Source: Parapedobacter indicus (lineage in GTDB: Bacteria > Bacteroidota > Bacteroidia > Sphingobacteriales > Sphingobacteriaceae). Taken from it: a stretch of 64,000 nt of DNA. The notes beneath the pieces are model-generated. The model was not told the origin of the DNA and ran no database searches. It saw only the letters and a list, made by a program, of their open reading frames with translations. A program made the translations under genes and the position numbers. Where the stretch lies: NCBI RefSeq assembly GCF_900113765.1, contig NZ_FOQO01000001.1, positions 372,001 to 436,000 on the forward strand. Direction: 5' to 3'. This document shows positions 36,294-45,835 of the stretch, piece by piece. Positions within the stretch are counted from its first letter, which is position 1. Every line of letters begins with the position of its first letter.

Positions 36294-37691
36294 ATGAATA
36301 AGCGAATGTATCCAGTGTTATGCTGGATGTTTCCCGTATGGATGTTGGTGCCATTGGCCGGTGTCGGCCAGGAGGCGCCTACGCTGGCTCAATTGGCCGA
36401 GCGTGCGATCGAAAAAAGTCATTCACTTGCGAATGCCGAGCTAGATATCCAATCTGAACGGGAAACACGCAGGGGGATCCGGGAGACCTACCTGCCGCAT
36501 GTGGAAGCAAATGGAAAATTTGCGCACGTAAATGCCAATGTATTGGTGGATCTTCCTACCACCACGCTCCCTTTGTTGAATATCCCCCTGTTTGATGGCA
36601 GTGAACGGTTTCAATCCAGGGGCAATTTATGGACGTCGGATATCACGGCTTCGGCCGTACTATTTACCGGCACCAAGGCTCCGAAATTGGGCAAGGCGCT
36701 TGACCAGAAAATAAGGGCACAGGAGATTATGCTGGAAAAACGCCGGCAGGAAATCATGGACCAGGTAAGTACTGCGTATGACCAACTGGCATTGCTCCGC
36801 CAGGTACAAAACGTGTTGGAGGAAAGCCAAAAACGGCTCGATATCGAGAAGAAGACCGCAGAGAAGGCGTTTGGATACGGTCTTATTACGTCCTACGAGC
36901 TGAACAAATTGGATGTCGCAGAGGCGACGTTTGCAGCGAAAAAGCAGGAGTACGAGGGAAAACGCGGACTGCTGCTCCAGCAGTTGCATCAGCTTACGGA
37001 TGTTCCCGTGGATTCATTGGCATTGATCGAGCATACCCTTCAGCCTTACTCCCTCGCGGCCACATCCGAAGGCATTGCCAATCGGCCGGAGGTTGCCGCC
37101 CTGGATGCCGCCATCGAGGCAAACCGATACAAACTGCAGGCAGAACGTGCTCATTGGATACCGCAGGTACAGGCATTGGCGCGTGTCGGCTATTATGGCC
37201 TTACCAACGGGTCACTGAAAACGCCCTATACACTTCCGGTAAGCGGCCAACCGGTTCAGCTGGGTATCGATCGTCTGCAGGCCTTCCCCAGCTATATGGT
37301 CGGCGTTGGCTTCCGCTGGAACCTATTTGACGGGATGCAAGGAAAACGGGCGGTGAACAAGGCGAAAATTGAGGTTACGAAGGCTGAAAATGAGCGGCAG
37401 GAGGCGGAGGAACTCCTTAATTTGAATCTGGTTAAGGCCCAAACTGAGTACGAGCTGGCCAATAAACAATTGACAACGGGCCAAACCCGCTTGAATACGG
37501 CAAAAAATGCCCTTAACATCGCGCAGAAGGAATCCCGTGTCGGATTAATCAAGCCCGCGGAACGCATTACGGCGGAAACGGATTATCAAGCAGCTGCATT
37601 GGATTACTACCAGACGGTTTTCAATCAACGGCGGGCTGCATATCGGTTGCTGATGGCCACTGGAAATTTAACGCTTGAAAAATTAAACTAA
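36294..37691 (+). CDS. TolC family outer membrane efflux protein
   Basis: I start at ATG 36294 (MNKRMYPVLCWMFPVWMLVP, signal peptide ending VGQ). An earlier GTG in this frame overlaps marR, and ATG 36276 begins 2 bases after the operator. The 465-residue protein has the two long alpha-helical hairpin repeats of TolC proteins: TLAQLAERAIEKSHSLANAE with a later coiled coil, and VGFRWNLFDGMQGKRAVNKA with NIAQKESRVGLIKPAERITA. It forms the outer-membrane channel for the adaptor and permease encoded next, 23 and 979 bases downstream. The operator palindrome just upstream puts it under MarR control. Confidence 0.88.
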   Translation: MNKRMYPVLCWMFPVWMLVPLAGVGQEAPTLAQLAERAIEKSHSLANAELDIQSERETRRGIRETYLPHVEANGKFAHVNANVLVDLPTTTLPLLNIPLFDGSERFQSRGNLWTSDITASAVLFTGTKAPKLGKALDQKIRAQEIMLEKRRQEIMDQVSTAYDQLALLRQVQNVLEESQKRLDIEKKTAEKAFGYGLITSYELNKLDVAEATFAAKKQEYEGKRGLLLQQLHQLTDVPVDSLALIEHTLQPYSLAATSEGIANRPEVAALDAAIEANRYKLQAERAHWIPQVQALARVGYYGLTNGSLKTPYTLPVSGQPVQLGIDRLQAFPSYMVGVGFRWNLFDGMQGKRAVNKAKIEVTKAENERQEAEELLNLNLVKAQTEYELANKQLTTGQTRLNTAKNALNIAQKESRVGLIKPAERITAETDYQAAALDYYQTVFNQRRAAYRLLMATGNLTLEKLN

Positions 37692-37714
37692 TAACCGGAT
37701 AAAAATTACCGATC

Positions 37715-38668
37715 ATGAATAGGAATACAATAACCATGATGCTTTTTGCAGCCACCCTGTCGGCTTGTAGCACGGCGGTTGAAAAGGGGGTTGAAGGCAA
37801 GATTAAAAGAGAGGCCATTACGGTCACGACAAAAGTACCCGGAAGAGTGGCAGAATTGTTGGTTTCCGAAGGCGACCGGGTCAAACGGGGGGATACCCTT
37901 GCAGTCTTGGACATTCCCGAAGTGGACGCGAAAATCGCACAGGCACAGGGGGCCGTGCGGGCTGCCTCGGCCCAATATGAGATGGCCGAACGCGGCGCGA
38001 CAGCCAACCAGTTGAAGCAGTTGCAAGCCAAGCACGATGCGCTGAAGGAACAATATGAATTTGCGCGCAAGTCATTCAGCCGCGTGGAGGCCATGTTCGC
38101 CGATTCACTGATTTCTCCGCAGCGTTACGACGAGGCGATGGCCAAGTTCCAAGGCGCACGTGCGCAATACGATGCCGTGGTGGCTGAACTCGCGGAGGCC
38201 AAGTCCGGCGTACGCATTGAGAACAAGCAGATGGCGCTGGGCCAGCAAGAACGGGCTGCCGGTGCCCTTCGCGAGGCGGAGGTGGCGTCCGGTGAACGCT
38301 ATATCCTTGCACCGGCCGACATGACCATTGAAACCATTTCCCTACATGCCGGCGAACTTGCTACACCCGGTTATAGCATTTTCAACGGATACCTGCCGCA
38401 GACCACGTGGTTCCGGTTTACACTGCCGGAGAGCCAGGTAGGTAAGGTTCAGTTGGGCCAGCAAATCCGGATCGTTGTACCGTACCTTGATAAAACCATC
38501 GAAGCAAAAGTTGCAGCGATCAAGCAGCTGGCAAAATATGCCGATGTGTCTACGGCTTATCCGGATTACCAACTGGAGGAGGCTGTCTACGAGATCAAGG
38601 TTCGGCCTGTGCAGGCGGCCGAAGCCGAAGCTTTTCTCAATAACGCTACCGTAATCTTAAACTACTGA
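37715..38668 (+). CDS. HlyD/EmrA-type periplasmic adaptor lipoprotein
   Basis: 317 residues from ATG 37715. The N-terminus TITMMLFAATLSACS is a lipoprotein signal. A biotinyl-lipoyl-like half (VTTKVPGRVAELLVSEGDRV) precedes a coiled coil of about 130 residues (AQGAVRAASAQYEMAERGA onwards). The second lipoyl half (GERYILAPADMTIETISLHA) and a beta-barrel domain with TWFRFTLPESQVGKVQLGQQ follow. It bridges the TolC channel and the inner-membrane permease encoded either side. The gene ends 2 bases before the permease start, so the two are tightly coupled. E. coli YhiI is the closest arrangement I know. Confidence 0.88.
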   Translation: MNRNTITMMLFAATLSACSTAVEKGVEGKIKREAITVTTKVPGRVAELLVSEGDRVKRGDTLAVLDIPEVDAKIAQAQGAVRAASAQYEMAERGATANQLKQLQAKHDALKEQYEFARKSFSRVEAMFADSLISPQRYDEAMAKFQGARAQYDAVVAELAEAKSGVRIENKQMALGQQERAAGALREAEVASGERYILAPADMTIETISLHAGELATPGYSIFNGYLPQTTWFRFTLPESQVGKVQLGQQIRIVVPYLDKTIEAKVAAIKQLAKYADVSTAYPDYQLEEAVYEIKVRPVQAAEAEAFLNNATVILNY

Positions 38669-38670
38669 TC

Positions 38671-39846
38671 ATGCGTACGTTCATCCAATTAGTCAAACGC
38701 GAGTTTCAGCTTTTCTGGGCAAACTCCGTACTGCGACTGCTGTTCATCGGGGCGCCGGTCTTATACGGCGTGCTGTTTGGGTTTGTGTATCAAAAAGGTA
38801 AGGTGACCGACCTGAACATCCTCGTGGTAGACCAGGACAATACGCCGCTGAGCAATCGGCTGATTGACATGCTCAACGATAATGAGGTGCTCCATGTTGT
38901 GCAGGTCAAGCCTGAGCGACTGGACCTGAAGCGGGACCTGATCCGGCTGGATGGGCAGGCAATTGTCGTTATCCCCGATCGTTTTGAAGCGGATGTACTC
39001 CAGAATCGTTCGCCGGAAGTCAATGTCCAGATTAATCTGGCGAATATCCTTACGGCCAACTATGCGTCGCGGTCCATCCAAGTGGTGCTGGGTTCGTTGA
39101 ATGCCGGATTGGAAATGGAGGCGCTCCGTAAGCGGGGTACGCCGGATTATGCGGTCTCAGAGAAATACCAAGCATTCAGCACGAACTACGTGCGTTTGTA
39201 TAACCGGTCGTCCAATTACATGAGTTTTCTGTGGCCCGGCATGCTCGCTACGATTGTGCAGCAGGTGCTGTTATTGGCATTGGCTTTAAGTTTTGCGCAG
39301 GAATACGAACGCGGTACGTTCAAGTCGGAGTTGTTGGCGCAAACGCGTTCACCTCTCAAGGCGATTTTGGTTAAATGTATGCCTTATTGGCTGATGATGA
39401 TCCCGATCGGTTTGTTCTTTTGGGGACTGCAACAATACTTCCACGTACCATTGATCCCGCATCAACCGGGTCCGAGTCTATTACTGTTTATGCTCTTTAT
39501 CGCGGCGTCCTCGTTTATGGGGATCTTGGTGAGTATACTGATACCCAGCCAGCTAAAGGCGACCGAGGTCTTGATGGTCGTGGCTACCCCGAGCTTTGTC
39601 CTCAGCGGATTTACTTGGCCACTGAGTCAGATGCCCGGCTGGGTCTCCGTGGTCGCAGACGTCATCCCACTCACACATTTTCTCGGCGGATACCGCATCC
39701 TGCTGATGCAAGAGGGATGGTTAGGCGCGATCCATCCGCAACTGCTTACACTGATGATATTGACGGTTGTATTTGGATTGTTGAGCTATGTGGCTTTGGC
39801 GTTGAAAATAAGACGCGTTTCTCGGAAAGACCAGCCATCTTCTTAA
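38671..39846 (+). CDS. ABC-2 type transporter permease (YhhJ-like)
   Basis: 391 residues from ATG 38671. An N-terminal span (LRLLFIGAPVLYGVLFGFVY) is followed by a periplasmic domain of about 150 residues (LNILVVDQDNTPLSNRLIDM). Five more spans near the C-terminus include MLATIVQQVLLLALALSFAQ and FMGILVSILIPSQLKATEVL, with the ABC-2 feature PSFVLSGFTWPLSQMPGWV. The family needs an ATPase partner, yet none is encoded in this operon, which ends 15 bases before nuoN in convergent orientation. The ATPase must come from elsewhere or be shared. The operon TolC-HlyD-permease otherwise looks complete. Confidence 0.87.
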   Translation: MRTFIQLVKREFQLFWANSVLRLLFIGAPVLYGVLFGFVYQKGKVTDLNILVVDQDNTPLSNRLIDMLNDNEVLHVVQVKPERLDLKRDLIRLDGQAIVVIPDRFEADVLQNRSPEVNVQINLANILTANYASRSIQVVLGSLNAGLEMEALRKRGTPDYAVSEKYQAFSTNYVRLYNRSSNYMSFLWPGMLATIVQQVLLLALALSFAQEYERGTFKSELLAQTRSPLKAILVKCMPYWLMMIPIGLFFWGLQQYFHVPLIPHQPGPSLLLFMLFIAASSFMGILVSILIPSQLKATEVLMVVATPSFVLSGFTWPLSQMPGWVSVVADVIPLTHFLGGYRILLMQEGWLGAIHPQLLTLMILTVVFGLLSYVALALKIRRVSRKDQPSS

Positions 39847-39861
39847 GATCCGGTGACATTT

Positions 39862-41358
39862 TTATTTTTGGAAGGTGCCGACCAACCAATCGGGGAAAAT
39901 ACCCAGCAGCAATACGGCTAAGACGGTCAGCGTCGCTATCAAAACGAGATAGGATTGAGTGGGCCTGATGTCCACGGATCCCTCCTGTTTCCGAAGAAAC
40001 GCATTCAGCGGTATCTTGAAATAGTAAAAGAGGGAAATAACGGTCGTGAGCGCCCCAACGATCAGGAGAATTATCATGCCCGGATTGCCGGTCAGTTGCC
40101 AGTTGCCAAAAACCGCGGTAAAGACCAGCAGCTTGGCGACGAATCCCGAGGTAGGAGGGATGCCGGTGAGGGAAATGAGTAGCAACACGAAGCCGACAAA
40201 TGCCACCGGCATCGCCGGGCCTAATCCATTATATTCAGATACATCGGTGGCTCCGGTTCGCGATTCGATGTAGTCTGCAAACAGGAATACGCCCATGTTC
40301 ATCAATGAATAAACCGACAGATAAAACAGAAGGACACCGTATTCCCCCGCTGAATAGGCCAGTACGGCCATCATCAGGAAGCCCGTATGGCCAATCGACG
40401 AATAGGCCATCATTCGCTTGACATAGGTTTGGCGCAGTGCGGCTAGATTGCCCAGGAGCATGGTGACGATAGCTGATACCAGTATTAGCGTATGCAGGTA
40501 TTGGTAAGCCAAGCTTTCCACGGGCCAAGCATACAGGATCCGCGCAAGCAGCGCCACACCGGCAATCTTCGGAGCGGTTGATAAGAAAGCCGTCACAGGG
40601 GTAGGAGCGCCCTGATATACATCGGGCGTCCAGAAGTGGAATGGCACGAATGAGAGCTTGAAACCGATACCGGTGAAGACAAACAGCAGTGCCATAGCGG
40701 TAAGCAGCGGGGCAGTGGCCGCCAAGCCCTGAATATGGGCAGCGGATGTGAAATCGAGGTTGCCTGTGAATCCGTAAAGGAAAGAAAGGCCGTATAGCAT
40801 CACGGCAGAACAAACGGATCCAAAAAGCACATATTTCATAGCAGCTTCAGTCTGTCGTGCTTCTTTGGCAAGGTAGCCCACCATGAGGTACGAGCCGATG
40901 GACACCATTTCAATGGATACGAAGACCATCAACCAACTGGTGGCCATACCCATCAGATTAAGTCCGATGTGGACAGCCAGGAGAATGCTGTATAGGTCGG
41001 CCGTCTTCTTCGGATGGGCCTTAAATCCTTGATTTGCGTGTACAAACAGAACGAATAAGAGGCAAACCGCTGCGGTAAGTACACGGGTATATCGGCCGAA
41101 GGCATCAGCTTCGAGCATCCCGAACAACAAATCGCTTGCCGTGGGTTGTGATAGTTGCAATATGCTATAGCCCCCCGCCAATATAATACCCGCAACGGTA
41201 ACGGCAAAGGTACCCTGTTTCCACCACCGGTCTACGAACAATCCGGTGCCGATACTCACGAGGAACGTAACCGTCAATACCATTTCGGGCAGCAACACGG
41301 GCAGCCCGGCGAGGATATGATCCAGTTTAGTGCTTATGTCGGGTAGTAGCTGGGGCAT
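39862..41358 (-). CDS. nuoN: NADH-quinone oxidoreductase subunit N
   Basis: 498 residues; ATG at 41356-41358 (MPQLLPDISTKLDHILAGLP), chosen over an upstream frame extension that runs into nuoM. It is an antiporter-like proton-channel subunit of complex I with about 14 membrane helices. Family landmarks are the lysine-bearing helix region FWTPDVYQGAPTPVTAFLST followed by APKIAG, and AYSSIGHTGFLMMAVLAYSA. It is the last gene of the - strand nuo run, 16 bases after nuoM. It faces the ABC-2 permease tail to tail. Confidence 0.95.
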   Translation of the reverse strand: MPQLLPDISTKLDHILAGLPVLLPEMVLTVTFLVSIGTGLFVDRWWKQGTFAVTVAGIILAGGYSILQLSQPTASDLLFGMLEADAFGRYTRVLTAAVCLLFVLFVHANQGFKAHPKKTADLYSILLAVHIGLNLMGMATSWLMVFVSIEMVSIGSYLMVGYLAKEARQTEAAMKYVLFGSVCSAVMLYGLSFLYGFTGNLDFTSAAHIQGLAATAPLLTAMALLFVFTGIGFKLSFVPFHFWTPDVYQGAPTPVTAFLSTAPKIAGVALLARILYAWPVESLAYQYLHTLILVSAIVTMLLGNLAALRQTYVKRMMAYSSIGHTGFLMMAVLAYSAGEYGVLLFYLSVYSLMNMGVFLFADYIESRTGATDVSEYNGLGPAMPVAFVGFVLLLISLTGIPPTSGFVAKLLVFTAVFGNWQLTGNPGMIILLIVGALTTVISLFYYFKIPLNAFLRKQEGSVDIRPTQSYLVLIATLTVLAVLLLGIFPDWLVGTFQK

Positions 41359-41374
41359 TTTCAATTCTCCAACT

Positions 41375-42979
41375 TTAATTAGTAACCACCAATTCCACCA
41401 GGGCCAATACAGAAGCGTTGATCTTGTCAAACGCCAGGGCTGGATATACACCGAGGGCTAGCGCCAACCCAAGCATGGGTACCATAATCAGTGTTTCGCG
41501 CGGGGACGCATCGACGAGTGATTTTGTCCATTCTTCGCCTCCTTTAAGGCGCGGTTGACCGAAAAACATGCGTTGCAACGTCCACAGGAAGTAAGCGGCA
41601 CTCAGCAGGATACCCAATGAACCGGCGATGGCCATCCACCGCGGCAGGATGCCATTGACTGTTTCCGCGTTGAAGGCGCCGATGATGACGAACACCTCAC
41701 CGATGAATGCAGAAAATCCGGGCAAACCCAGCGAAGCAAAAAAGGTGATGGCCACAAACACGGTAAACCGGGGCATGATACCTGCCAGTCCCCGGAAGTG
41801 ATAGATGTTACGGTCGTGTACACGGTCGTACAGCATGCCCACGAGGAAAAAGAGGGCAGCAGAGAGGAAACCATGACTCATCATCTGGAATATGGCTCCT
41901 GCTGTTCCTTCCGTGGTAAGCGAGGCAACGCCCAGCAAGACGAATCCCATATGGGATACGGACGAGTACGCAATCATGCGTTTCAGGTCGCGCTGGGCGA
42001 GCGCAACCAATGCACCGTAAACGATCGATACGACCCCGATGAGCCCCAGCCACCAAGCCGACTGCTCGGCCGCATCCGGGAAAATACTAAAGCAGATACG
42101 CAGGATGCCGTATCCTCCCACTTTGAGCAGGATACCGGCGAGTATGATGGATATGGGCGTAGGCGCTTCCACGTGCGCATCGGGAAGCCAGGTATGCAGG
42201 GGTACGATGGGTACCTTGATGGCAAAAGCAACGAATAAGACGATGAAGCCCAGCAGGCGTGCCGAAATACCGATCAGCTCGTGGCCGGCGGCGACGGAGA
42301 ATAGGGCATTGGGTACGTAATTAGCCGGATTCATCATGTGCAGCATGTTGAATGTATGGGCGCCGGTTTCGGGATTGGTTACCGAGAAATAGAGACCCAC
42401 AATGACCAGGAGCATGAACACCGAGCCAAACAGCGTATAGAGGAAAAATTTGATGGCCGCATACTCGCGCCTTGCCCCGCCCCAGATACCGATGAGGAAA
42501 TACAACGGCAGCAGCATCAATTCATAGAAGATGTAAAATAGAAAGAAATCCAGGGCAGCGAAGACGCCCATGACCGCCATATTGAGGATCATCAACAGGA
42601 TGAAATAGCCCTTGACACTTTTCTGGATATTCCAGGAGGCACCGATGGCGACGACCATGACGAGTGCCGTGAGGAATAGGAAGGGCATGGAAAGCCCGTC
42701 GACTCCAACGAAATAATCGATCTCCAATTGCCCCAGACTGCCCATGTCCAGCCGTATCCAGGGGATGTGATCCACGAACTGATACAGGTGTGCTTCGGTG
42801 ACGCCTGCGCCGTTAGGCTGGAAGAGGTAATACATACCCCCACTTAATATCAACTGCAATAGGCCTGTGAGCAGCGCCACATATTTATAGAGCGTTTTTT
42901 GGGTTGCCGGAATGAACGACATCAAGAGTGCAGCCGCCAGCGGCATGAAAACGAGTATGGTCAATAGGTGCGGATTCAT
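41375..42979 (-). CDS. nuoM: NADH-quinone oxidoreductase subunit M
   Basis: 534 residues; ATG at 42977-42979 (MNPHLLTILVFMPLAAALLM). The start overlaps the nuoL stop by 4 bases (ATGA), the usual coupling for these two genes. The much longer open frame upstream only reads nuoL in another frame. Proton-channel motifs are VPLHTWLPDAHVEAPTPISI with ILAGILLKVGGYG, plus MIAYSSVSHMGFVLLGVASL. It is one of three antiporter-like subunits that translocate protons in the membrane arm of complex I. Confidence 0.96.
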   Translation of the reverse strand: MNPHLLTILVFMPLAAALLMSFIPATQKTLYKYVALLTGLLQLILSGGMYYLFQPNGAGVTEAHLYQFVDHIPWIRLDMGSLGQLEIDYFVGVDGLSMPFLFLTALVMVVAIGASWNIQKSVKGYFILLMILNMAVMGVFAALDFFLFYIFYELMLLPLYFLIGIWGGARREYAAIKFFLYTLFGSVFMLLVIVGLYFSVTNPETGAHTFNMLHMMNPANYVPNALFSVAAGHELIGISARLLGFIVLFVAFAIKVPIVPLHTWLPDAHVEAPTPISIILAGILLKVGGYGILRICFSIFPDAAEQSAWWLGLIGVVSIVYGALVALAQRDLKRMIAYSSVSHMGFVLLGVASLTTEGTAGAIFQMMSHGFLSAALFFLVGMLYDRVHDRNIYHFRGLAGIMPRFTVFVAITFFASLGLPGFSAFIGEVFVIIGAFNAETVNGILPRWMAIAGSLGILLSAAYFLWTLQRMFFGQPRLKGGEEWTKSLVDASPRETLIMVPMLGLALALGVYPALAFDKINASVLALVELVVTN

Positions 42980-44973
42980 AGGAGCACGACGATATGATAA
43001 AGCAGGATTACCAGAATTACAAGAAACAGGGTGGCGAAATACCGTTGCACGCCGCCGGTTTGCAAACGCCGGAATATATGGCCCAATCCCCAGGCAATTT
43101 TGCCGACCAGGCGAACAAGGCCATCCACCAGACGTTGGTCTATCCACGCTGCCGTTGCAGCGAGCGACCGGCCCAAGGCGGCAAGACCGTTTACTGTGCC
43201 ATCTACCACGTGGTAGTCTACCCACAGCAAGAGGTGGGATAGCCGGAAAATGGGGCGCACGATGGCCACATTATAGAGCACGTCGAGGTATCCCTGATGC
43301 TGGGACAGCCGATACAGCAAGCCATTGGTTTTCAGGGGGTATTTGCCGTTAACGTACCAATGCCATGCGAGAATCGCCACCATACAGGTTGCCCCGGTGG
43401 TTAGCAGGGGAATGACGAGGTGCAGCAGCGGGAGTGGGGGCAAGGTGGAGACGGTGGTGGTCAATCCCTGCATCAGCCATACATGACCGTCATTCAGCGG
43501 GTTAACCGAAAACAACGGGAAAAGCGAGCAAGCCGCCAAAAACAGCATCGGAATGAGCATCGTCATGGGTGCCTCATGTATATGAGTCTTATTTTTGGCC
43601 AAAGGATTGGAAAGTGAACCGAAGAATACGTTGGCCAAAAGCCGCAAAATGTAGAAGCTGGTCAGCATACTGACGATGACCAAGACATAGGGAATGAGTT
43701 TGGCCGCTCCGGATTGCAAGGCTGCCCACTCAAACGTGTGTACGAGCAGTGCGTCTTTGGAGAGATAGCCCCCGGTAAACGGAAATCCGGCCAATGCCAG
43801 CGAGGCGATAAGCATGGTGGCAAACGTAAGGGGCATGTGCTTGCGCAGGCCGCCCATATTCCGGATGTCCTGCGGGTCAATATCCAGCGCATGTGTTTCC
43901 TTGACGTGCTGCATCTCGTGAATGATGGCTCCCGCGCACAGGAACAGCAGACACTTGAAGAACGCATGGGTAACCAGGTGAAACAACGCTACCGGATACA
44001 TGCCGATGCCAATGCCGACCATCATGAAGCCCAATTGCGAAATCGTGGAAAAAGCCAGTATTTTCTTGATGTCGTATTGGGTCAATGCAAAATAGGCGGC
44101 AACAAAGGCCGTCACTGCCCCGGTGGTGGCGATCACCAGCAAGACGGTTTCATTGAACACCGGAAATAAGCGGGCGAGCAAAAATACGCCGGCGGCCACC
44201 ATGGTGGCGGCATGGATCAGGGAGGACACCGATGTAGGTCCTTCCATGGCATCGGGCAACCATACGTGGAGCGGGAACTGCGCCGACTTGGCCATGGCAC
44301 CAAGGAAAAACGCGAGGCCGGCCACGGTAAGCCAAGGTGCCGGTAGGGTTTCCGGAGTGGAAATCAGTGTTCCAGTGTCCAATGTGCCGAGATGGCTGTA
44401 TACGATGCCGATGCCGATGAGGAAACCGATATCTCCGATCCGGTTGACGATAAAGGCCTTTTTATTGGCCTGTACAGCGGAGTCTCTGGTAAACCAGAAT
44501 CCGATGAGCAGGTAGGACGCAAACCCGACCAGTTCCCAGCAGATGTACATCAGTAGCAGATTGTCGGCCACGACCAGTCCGAGCATCGCAAAGCAGAAAA
44601 GGCTCAGGTACGTCCAATAGCGATGGATGCCCGGATCTCCTTTCATATACGCGGCGGAATAGATGTGTACAGGCAATGCGATCACGCATACCAATACGAG
44701 CATCAGCACGGCCATGTTATCGAGCAAAAGCCCTACGTGAAATGCCTGCTCGCCGATGGTAAACCAATGCCATTGGATGTGGACCGGGGCCTGATTCCAA
44801 ACCTGGGCGAATGCATAACACGCTGCCAGTAAACTCAATGAAATAGCAGAGATGGAGATCGCACCGTTCCGGGCATGTTTGCCGAGTGCGGCGGATAGGA
44901 GGAATCCGATGAAAGGCAATAACACCGCCGATAGCGCAGCCAGTAGGGGATATGTCAGTGCAGTCGTAGGCAA
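42976..44973 (-). CDS. nuoL: NADH-quinone oxidoreductase subunit L
   Basis: 665 residues; ATG at 44971-44973. The core channel region is QFPLHVWLPDAMEGPTSVSS with LIHAATMVAAGVFLLARLFP, and MMVGIGIGMYPVALFHLVTH follows. The C-terminal part carries the long lateral helix that in complex I runs along the membrane arm, and it ends in a hydrophobic tail (LFLVILVILLYHIVVLL). Length is normal for NuoL. It starts 11 bases after nuoK and overlaps nuoM. Confidence 0.96.
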   Translation of the reverse strand: MPTTALTYPLLAALSAVLLPFIGFLLSAALGKHARNGAISISAISLSLLAACYAFAQVWNQAPVHIQWHWFTIGEQAFHVGLLLDNMAVLMLVLVCVIALPVHIYSAAYMKGDPGIHRYWTYLSLFCFAMLGLVVADNLLLMYICWELVGFASYLLIGFWFTRDSAVQANKKAFIVNRIGDIGFLIGIGIVYSHLGTLDTGTLISTPETLPAPWLTVAGLAFFLGAMAKSAQFPLHVWLPDAMEGPTSVSSLIHAATMVAAGVFLLARLFPVFNETVLLVIATTGAVTAFVAAYFALTQYDIKKILAFSTISQLGFMMVGIGIGMYPVALFHLVTHAFFKCLLFLCAGAIIHEMQHVKETHALDIDPQDIRNMGGLRKHMPLTFATMLIASLALAGFPFTGGYLSKDALLVHTFEWAALQSGAAKLIPYVLVIVSMLTSFYILRLLANVFFGSLSNPLAKNKTHIHEAPMTMLIPMLFLAACSLFPLFSVNPLNDGHVWLMQGLTTTVSTLPPLPLLHLVIPLLTTGATCMVAILAWHWYVNGKYPLKTNGLLYRLSQHQGYLDVLYNVAIVRPIFRLSHLLLWVDYHVVDGTVNGLAALGRSLAATAAWIDQRLVDGLVRLVGKIAWGLGHIFRRLQTGGVQRYFATLFLVILVILLYHIVVLL

Positions 44974-44984
44974 TGTTTTCTTTC

Positions 44985-45290
44985 TTAATCCTTTAAATTT
45001 TTTATGTCTTCGGGATTCACCGACCGATAGAATTTATATACATTGAGAATAATGGCCAATGCCACGGCTACCGCCGCCGCCGCCAATACAATCGCAAACA
45101 GTGCGAATACCTGTCCGCCGTACATCGTTTTGTCGTACCGGCCGAAAGCTACCAGATTCAGAATCGCCGCGTTGATCATCAGTTCAATGCCTACCAGCAC
45201 CAAAATGGCATTGCGCCGCGCCAGGACGGCATATAAGCCGATGGCAAATAAGCAGGCTCCTACCACGAGAAAATGCGTAAGCGGGATCAT
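44985..45290 (-). CDS. nuoK: NADH-quinone oxidoreductase subunit K
   Basis: 101 residues; ATG at 45288-45290 (MIPLTHFLVVGACLFAIGLY), overlapping the nuoJ stop by 4 bases. The longer open frame upstream lies inside nuoJ and is not coding. Three membrane helices carry the two conserved Glu residues, seen in VLVGIELMINAAILNLVAF (first Glu) and the FALFAIVLAAAAVAVALAI segment. The second helix position has Ala/Val where some species have Glu. It belongs to the proton path of complex I. Confidence 0.95.
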   Translation of the reverse strand: MIPLTHFLVVGACLFAIGLYAVLARRNAILVLVGIELMINAAILNLVAFGRYDKTMYGGQVFALFAIVLAAAAVAVALAIILNVYKFYRSVNPEDIKNLKD

Positions 45291-45835
45291 GACGTTGCCT
45301 CCTTTCGCGTAAGATGGGCCGCGCCGATCAACGCCATCATCAGCAATACAGAGACAATTTCGAACGGCAGCAGGTACCGGGTCATGATCTGAACGCCGAT
45401 GTGCTGGATGGTTTGATCCGTGGGAGTAAGTACCGTGCCCGCTTCGCGGGAGGCCGCGATCCACCCGGGTTCATCCGCGCCCAATTGCAGGGACGTATAG
45501 ACCAGTATGGCGAGGAATGAAACCGCAATGACGAGCGACTGCCAGGCGGGCAGGGCAAAGAAATGGGAAGTTCCGATTTGCAGGTCATTCAGCAATTCCT
45601 TGTTGGAAAGCATGAAAGCAAAAAGCATCAGAATCAATACGCCACCCACGTAAACGAGGATTTGCGTAATCGCCACAAAATCAGCCAGCGCAAATACATA
45701 TAAACCGGCAACGGAAAAAAGAACGATGAAAAATAGAAAGAGGGAACGGGCAATGTTCCGCATGCTAACCAGCAGCAGTGCCGATCCGATCGCCAGGGTT
45801 GCAAAAACATAAAACACAAGCGCCGTGATGTTCAT
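45287..45835 (-). CDS. nuoJ: NADH-quinone oxidoreductase subunit J
   Basis: 182 residues; ATG at 45833-45835, overlapping the nuoI stop by one base. Five membrane helices are seen. The family signature is the third helix ADFVAITQILVYVGGVLILM, whose pi-bulge drives coupling in complex I. The last helix is ILPFEIV-type: LLPFEIVSVLLMMALIGAAH. A loop of about 60 residues between the fourth and fifth helices (LQLGADEPGWIAASREAGTV) is longer than in E. coli NuoJ but normal for this phylum. Confidence 0.95.
   Translation of the reverse strand: MNITALVFYVFATLAIGSALLLVSMRNIARSLFLFFIVLFSVAGLYVFALADFVAITQILVYVGGVLILMLFAFMLSNKELLNDLQIGTSHFFALPAWQSLVIAVSFLAILVYTSLQLGADEPGWIAASREAGTVLTPTDQTIQHIGVQIMTRYLLPFEIVSVLLMMALIGAAHLTRKEATS

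Noticed and set aside
42980-43225. N-terminal extension of nuoM
   Set aside because: It reads nuoL in another frame. The ATGA overlap at 42976-42979 and the family N-terminus support the start at 42979.
45291-45464. N-terminal extension of nuoK
   Set aside because: It lies inside nuoJ. NuoK is about 100 residues in all families, which fits the start at 45290.
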